DNA of 15,247 bases from Acidimicrobiaceae bacterium (GTDB lineage: Bacteria > Actinomycetota > Acidimicrobiia > Acidimicrobiales > RAAP-2): the NCBI GenBank assembly GCA_003164275.1, contig PLSY01000418.1:1-15247 (forward strand). Reading direction: 5' to 3'. Positions 12,910-15,247 of the stretch are shown in pieces. Numbering within the stretch: position 1 is the stretch's first letter; every line of letters starts with the position of its first letter. The notes below the pieces were generated by a model, which was not told where the DNA came from, made no database searches, and was given only the letters and a program-made list of their open reading frames with translations. Both the position numbers and the translations under genes were made by a program.

Positions 12910-14538
12910 ATGCGCGGACAGGGACGACGCATAGCCGTCGCGTTGGCACTGCTGATTGCTGTCGGTGGCATTGTCGGCGCATACGTTTCTTCGCCCACCA
13001 CCGCGAGCTCCGAGGCGGTCGCTAACTCAGTCGTCAGTGGGCCGCTGTCTGCCCACACCGGCCCCTACCTGACCGATAGCCACGGACGAATCGTGTTCCT
13101 GCGAGGCGTGAATGCGGTCTACAAACGAGCACCCTACGAACTCTATGACGATCCCGGCAAGAGTTGGAACTTCTCGAGACGGGATGCGGCCCGTATGGCC
13201 TCGCTCGGATTCAATGTCGTTCGGCTCGGCATTATCTGGGAAGGGCTCGAGCCCGGGACTTTGGGGCCGAACAATCCGGCGATCTGTACGCCTGGCAAGC
13301 CTGCGGATCCGCATCAGTTCAATGCGGCTATCGCTGACGCATACCTGGCGAAAGTGGCAGAGACCGTCAGACTACTTGGTGAGTACCACATCTATACCCT
13401 GCTCGACATGCACGAAGACGTGTACAGCTCTGAGTTCGGAGGGGAGGGAGCACCTCCGTGGGCGGTCTGCTCTGGGTCACATCCGATCGGAACGCTGCCG
13501 GGGAGGTGGTCGAATACCTATAACGACCCGGCCTTGATCACCTCGGTGCAACACTTTTGGACGAATGACGTGGTCGGCGACCTCCAAGGGGAGTACATCC
13601 GTGTGTGGAAGACAGTTGCCACCTATTTCCGAAACAATCCCTGGGTGGTCGGCTATGACCCCATAAATGAACCATTCACGAAGACCCTCATGGCCGGCAC
13701 GCCTGAGGTGGCCTCGCATCTGGAGTGCCTGTACACGGGAGCCGCCAATCCGGGCCGAAGCACCCTCGACGGATCCCTGTTGACCTGCCCACCCGATGAT
13801 CCCCCTATTGGCCTGATCAGAACCATGCAGGCGGCGAGCCCTTCCAAGCTCGTGTTCTTCGAGCCCGACATCTTCTCGAGCACGGGTCACGCCAACGACA
13901 TCGGACCGATGCAGGTCGGTGGGCTCGTGTTCAATTTCCATGACTACTGCGGATTCCGGAGTGGAGCCACGGGAAACCCGACTGATCTGGACGCCTGCAG
14001 CGAGCAGGAACGTCGGACGATGAACCGCAGGAGCGAGGAACGTCCCGACATAGCCACTCGCCAGCAGCCCGCAGGCCCTGCCTGGTTCATGAGCGAGTTC
14101 GGGGCGACGTCCAGCCCCACCCTCATGGAGCGGCTCACGGCTAATGCCGACCAGCTTCAGCTCGGCTGGACCTATTGGCAGTGGAAGTACTACGACGACC
14201 CAACAGGTAGCTCCGCCGAGGCCCTGGTCGGCGCAGACGGCAAACTGGCCCCTACCAGTCTGGCGTTATCTCGTGTCTATCCTCAGGCTGTGGCGGGCAC
14301 ACCGATTTCGTTCTCGTTTGACCCTGAGACCGATACCTTTCACATGTTCTACATCCCGTACCGAAAGCCGGATGCGCCGACAGTGATCTTCGTCCCTCGC
14401 GCTGTTCACTACCCGAATGGTTACGAAGTCACTGTGGTCGGAGGGACGATTCTTTCGAAGCCGAACGCCGGTGACCTGGTGATCGCTAGTCAATCGAACG
14501 CCGAATCGGTGTCGGTGAGCCTGCACGCGGCTCCTTGA
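12910..14538 (+). CDS. Secreted glycoside hydrolase family 5, endoglycoceramidase-like
   Basis: A 542-residue exported glycosidase of clan GH-A. An N-terminal basic segment and hydrophobic helix (residues 6-26) act as a signal peptide or membrane anchor. The (beta/alpha)8 domain spans about 50-450. The acid/base glutamate is E254 in YDPINEP and the nucleophile is E396 in MSEFGA. DMHEDVYSSEFGGEGAPPWA and FLRGVN are hallmarks of the endoglycoceramidase branch, which releases the intact glycan from glycolipids; other beta-glycoside substrates are possible. A C-terminal beta-rich domain (about 460-542: ISFSFDPETDTFHMFYIP and onward) resembles the small beta-sandwich seen in that branch. The ATG is preceded by a leaderless-type -10. 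Paired cysteines are consistent with extracellular folding. The next gene is a SnoaL-like protein on the same strand. Confidence 0.9.
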   Translation: MRGQGRRIAVALALLIAVGGIVGAYVSSPTTASSEAVANSVVSGPLSAHTGPYLTDSHGRIVFLRGVNAVYKRAPYELYDDPGKSWNFSRRDAARMASLGFNVVRLGIIWEGLEPGTLGPNNPAICTPGKPADPHQFNAAIADAYLAKVAETVRLLGEYHIYTLLDMHEDVYSSEFGGEGAPPWAVCSGSHPIGTLPGRWSNTYNDPALITSVQHFWTNDVVGDLQGEYIRVWKTVATYFRNNPWVVGYDPINEPFTKTLMAGTPEVASHLECLYTGAANPGRSTLDGSLLTCPPDDPPIGLIRTMQAASPSKLVFFEPDIFSSTGHANDIGPMQVGGLVFNFHDYCGFRSGATGNPTDLDACSEQERRTMNRRSEERPDIATRQQPAGPAWFMSEFGATSSPTLMERLTANADQLQLGWTYWQWKYYDDPTGSSAEALVGADGKLAPTSLALSRVYPQAVAGTPISFSFDPETDTFHMFYIPYRKPDAPTVIFVPRAVHYPNGYEVTVVGGTILSKPNAGDLVIASQSNAESVSVSLHAAP

Positions 14539-14634
14539 CACAAAGGGACAATGGACCCCCACCCGGTGCACCTGGCTTTGCTATACCTAGTTTTCGGCAC
14601 CTCGACCATCGAGTTGCCCCTTGGAGGAGGGTAA

Positions 14635-15117
14635 ATGACCATGAGTGACCAAACCGGCCAGCTGCAACTCCTGTTGGATCGACTGGCCATCGACGACCTA
14701 CTCAGCCGTTACACGGTTGCTCTAGACACCAGGGAATGGGGACTTCTCGCTACGGTCTTCACGCCCGATGCCACTATCGATTACACATCTAGCCAGGGGA
14801 TAAAAGGCCAGTTCCCTGAGGTGGCGGCTTGGCTCGAGAAGACGCTGACCTCCCTCTCGATGACCCAGCACGTACTCGGCAACAAGCTGATCAAAGTAGA
14901 AGGGGATCACGGTACGGGCCGTACCTATTTCTTCAACCCAAACTCGGTGGTTGACGAGTCAGGTGGAACCGCGCTGTTCTTTGTCGGCGGGTTCTATCTT
15001 GACCGGTTCGTTCGCACTGACGAGGGTTGGCGCATTGAGAACCGCTACGAAGAGACGTCTTGGTTCAAGTCGGAGATTCCCCTCGAGACCCTGGCTCGGC
15101 AACTACAAGGGAAGTGA
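14635..15117 (+). CDS. SnoaL-like / NTF2-fold nuclear transport factor 2 family protein
   Basis: A 160-residue protein with the cone-shaped NTF2 fold of the SnoaL_4 type. It opens with LLDRLAIDDLLSRYTVALDTREWGLLATVFTPDATIDY in segments, the classical helix-helix-strand start in which the small ligand pocket is formed, and ends with a strand pair around GWRIENRYEETSWF. Members act as dehydratases, isomerases or ring hydroxylase small subunits, or have no known activity; no specific catalytic residue can be assigned. GGAGGAGG lies four bases before the ATG at 14635; the ATG at 14641 is an alternative with better spacing and is two residues shorter. The gene is 96 bases after the GH5 gene, and its neighbour on the other side is a convergent SDR. 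It may belong to the same metabolic group as the SDR, which is inference. Confidence 0.85.
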   Translation: MTMSDQTGQLQLLLDRLAIDDLLSRYTVALDTREWGLLATVFTPDATIDYTSSQGIKGQFPEVAAWLEKTLTSLSMTQHVLGNKLIKVEGDHGTGRTYFFNPNSVVDESGGTALFFVGGFYLDRFVRTDEGWRIENRYEETSWFKSEIPLETLARQLQGK

Positions 15118-15124
15118 GAGGTGG

Positions 15125-15247
15125 TCAGGCTGAGATGTAGGCGCCGCCGTCGACCATGAGGGTCTCACCAGTGAGGTAGCGGCAGGCGTCTGAACAGAGG
15201 AAGCGCACGACCGGGCCAATGTCGAGTTCCGCATCGCCTATCCGACC
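15125..15247 (-). CDS. SDR family oxidoreductase, C-terminal fragment (cut by window edge)
   Basis: Only the last 40 residues and the stop codon lie in the window; the gene continues beyond the right edge. The fragment ends VVRFLCSDACRYLTGETLMVDGGAYISA, the hallmark C-terminus of classical SDRs (FLxSD...YxTGxxxxVDGG). No active-site residue is included, so only family membership can be stated. It is convergent with the SnoaL-like gene seven bases away. It is a different gene from the SDR at the left end of the window, whose ending is SVDGGNSAAGG. Confidence 0.85.
   Translation of the reverse strand, partial: GRIGDAELDIGPVVRFLCSDACRYLTGETLMVDGGAYISA

Overview
The window reads as a stretch of chromosome from a GC-rich actinobacterium, plausibly an uncultured Acidimicrobiia-like lineage. 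The evidence is the mycobacterial-style pairing of a primase-polymerase with an ATP-dependent LigC-type ligase, an F420-type LLM oxidoreductase, an ECF sigma factor with a zinc-finger anti-sigma factor, a secreted GH5 endoglycoceramidase-like enzyme, GTG/TTG starts and apparently leaderless promoters. No rRNA, tRNA, CRISPR array, insertion sequence or phage gene was found. The exact taxon cannot be read from the sequence.

Layout, left to right. 52-1575 (+): an SDR oxidoreductase, then a PaaY/CaiE-type left-handed beta-helix protein. 1657-3147 (-): a 14-TM DHA2-type MFS exporter, convergent with the PaaY-like gene. 3383-5170 (+): a secreted type-1 cupredoxin, an ECF sigma factor and its membrane anti-sigma factor, probably one operon. 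5367-7419 (-): a Rieske oxygenase alpha subunit followed by a BKACE (beta-keto acid cleavage) enzyme, probably one operon. 7661-10790 (+): a DNA-repair cluster of a primase-polymerase (LigD-POL/Prim-PolC family), a HhH-PHP protein that looks like PolX without its polymerase core, and a LigC-type ATP-dependent DNA ligase. 10896-12476 (-): an LLM-class F420 oxidoreductase and a cupin. 12477-12909: a gene-free stretch with inverted repeats. 12910-15117 (+): a GH5 glycosidase and a SnoaL-like protein. 15125-15247 (-): the C-terminus of a second SDR, cut by the window edge.

Two themes stand out. The first is catabolic or secondary metabolism: two SDRs, Rieske, BKACE, LLM, cupin, SnoaL and PaaY-like proteins, with an exporter. 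This is typical of actinobacterial gene neighbourhoods that process aromatic, lipid or amine-type substrates, but the substrate cannot be named. The second is DNA repair. The polymerase, PHP nuclease/phosphoesterase candidate and ligase lie head to tail, which suggests a compact end-processing, gap-filling and sealing pathway. This three-gene arrangement is the most interesting system in the window. A separate sensing module (cupredoxin, sigma, anti-sigma) may respond to copper or redox stress at the cell envelope.
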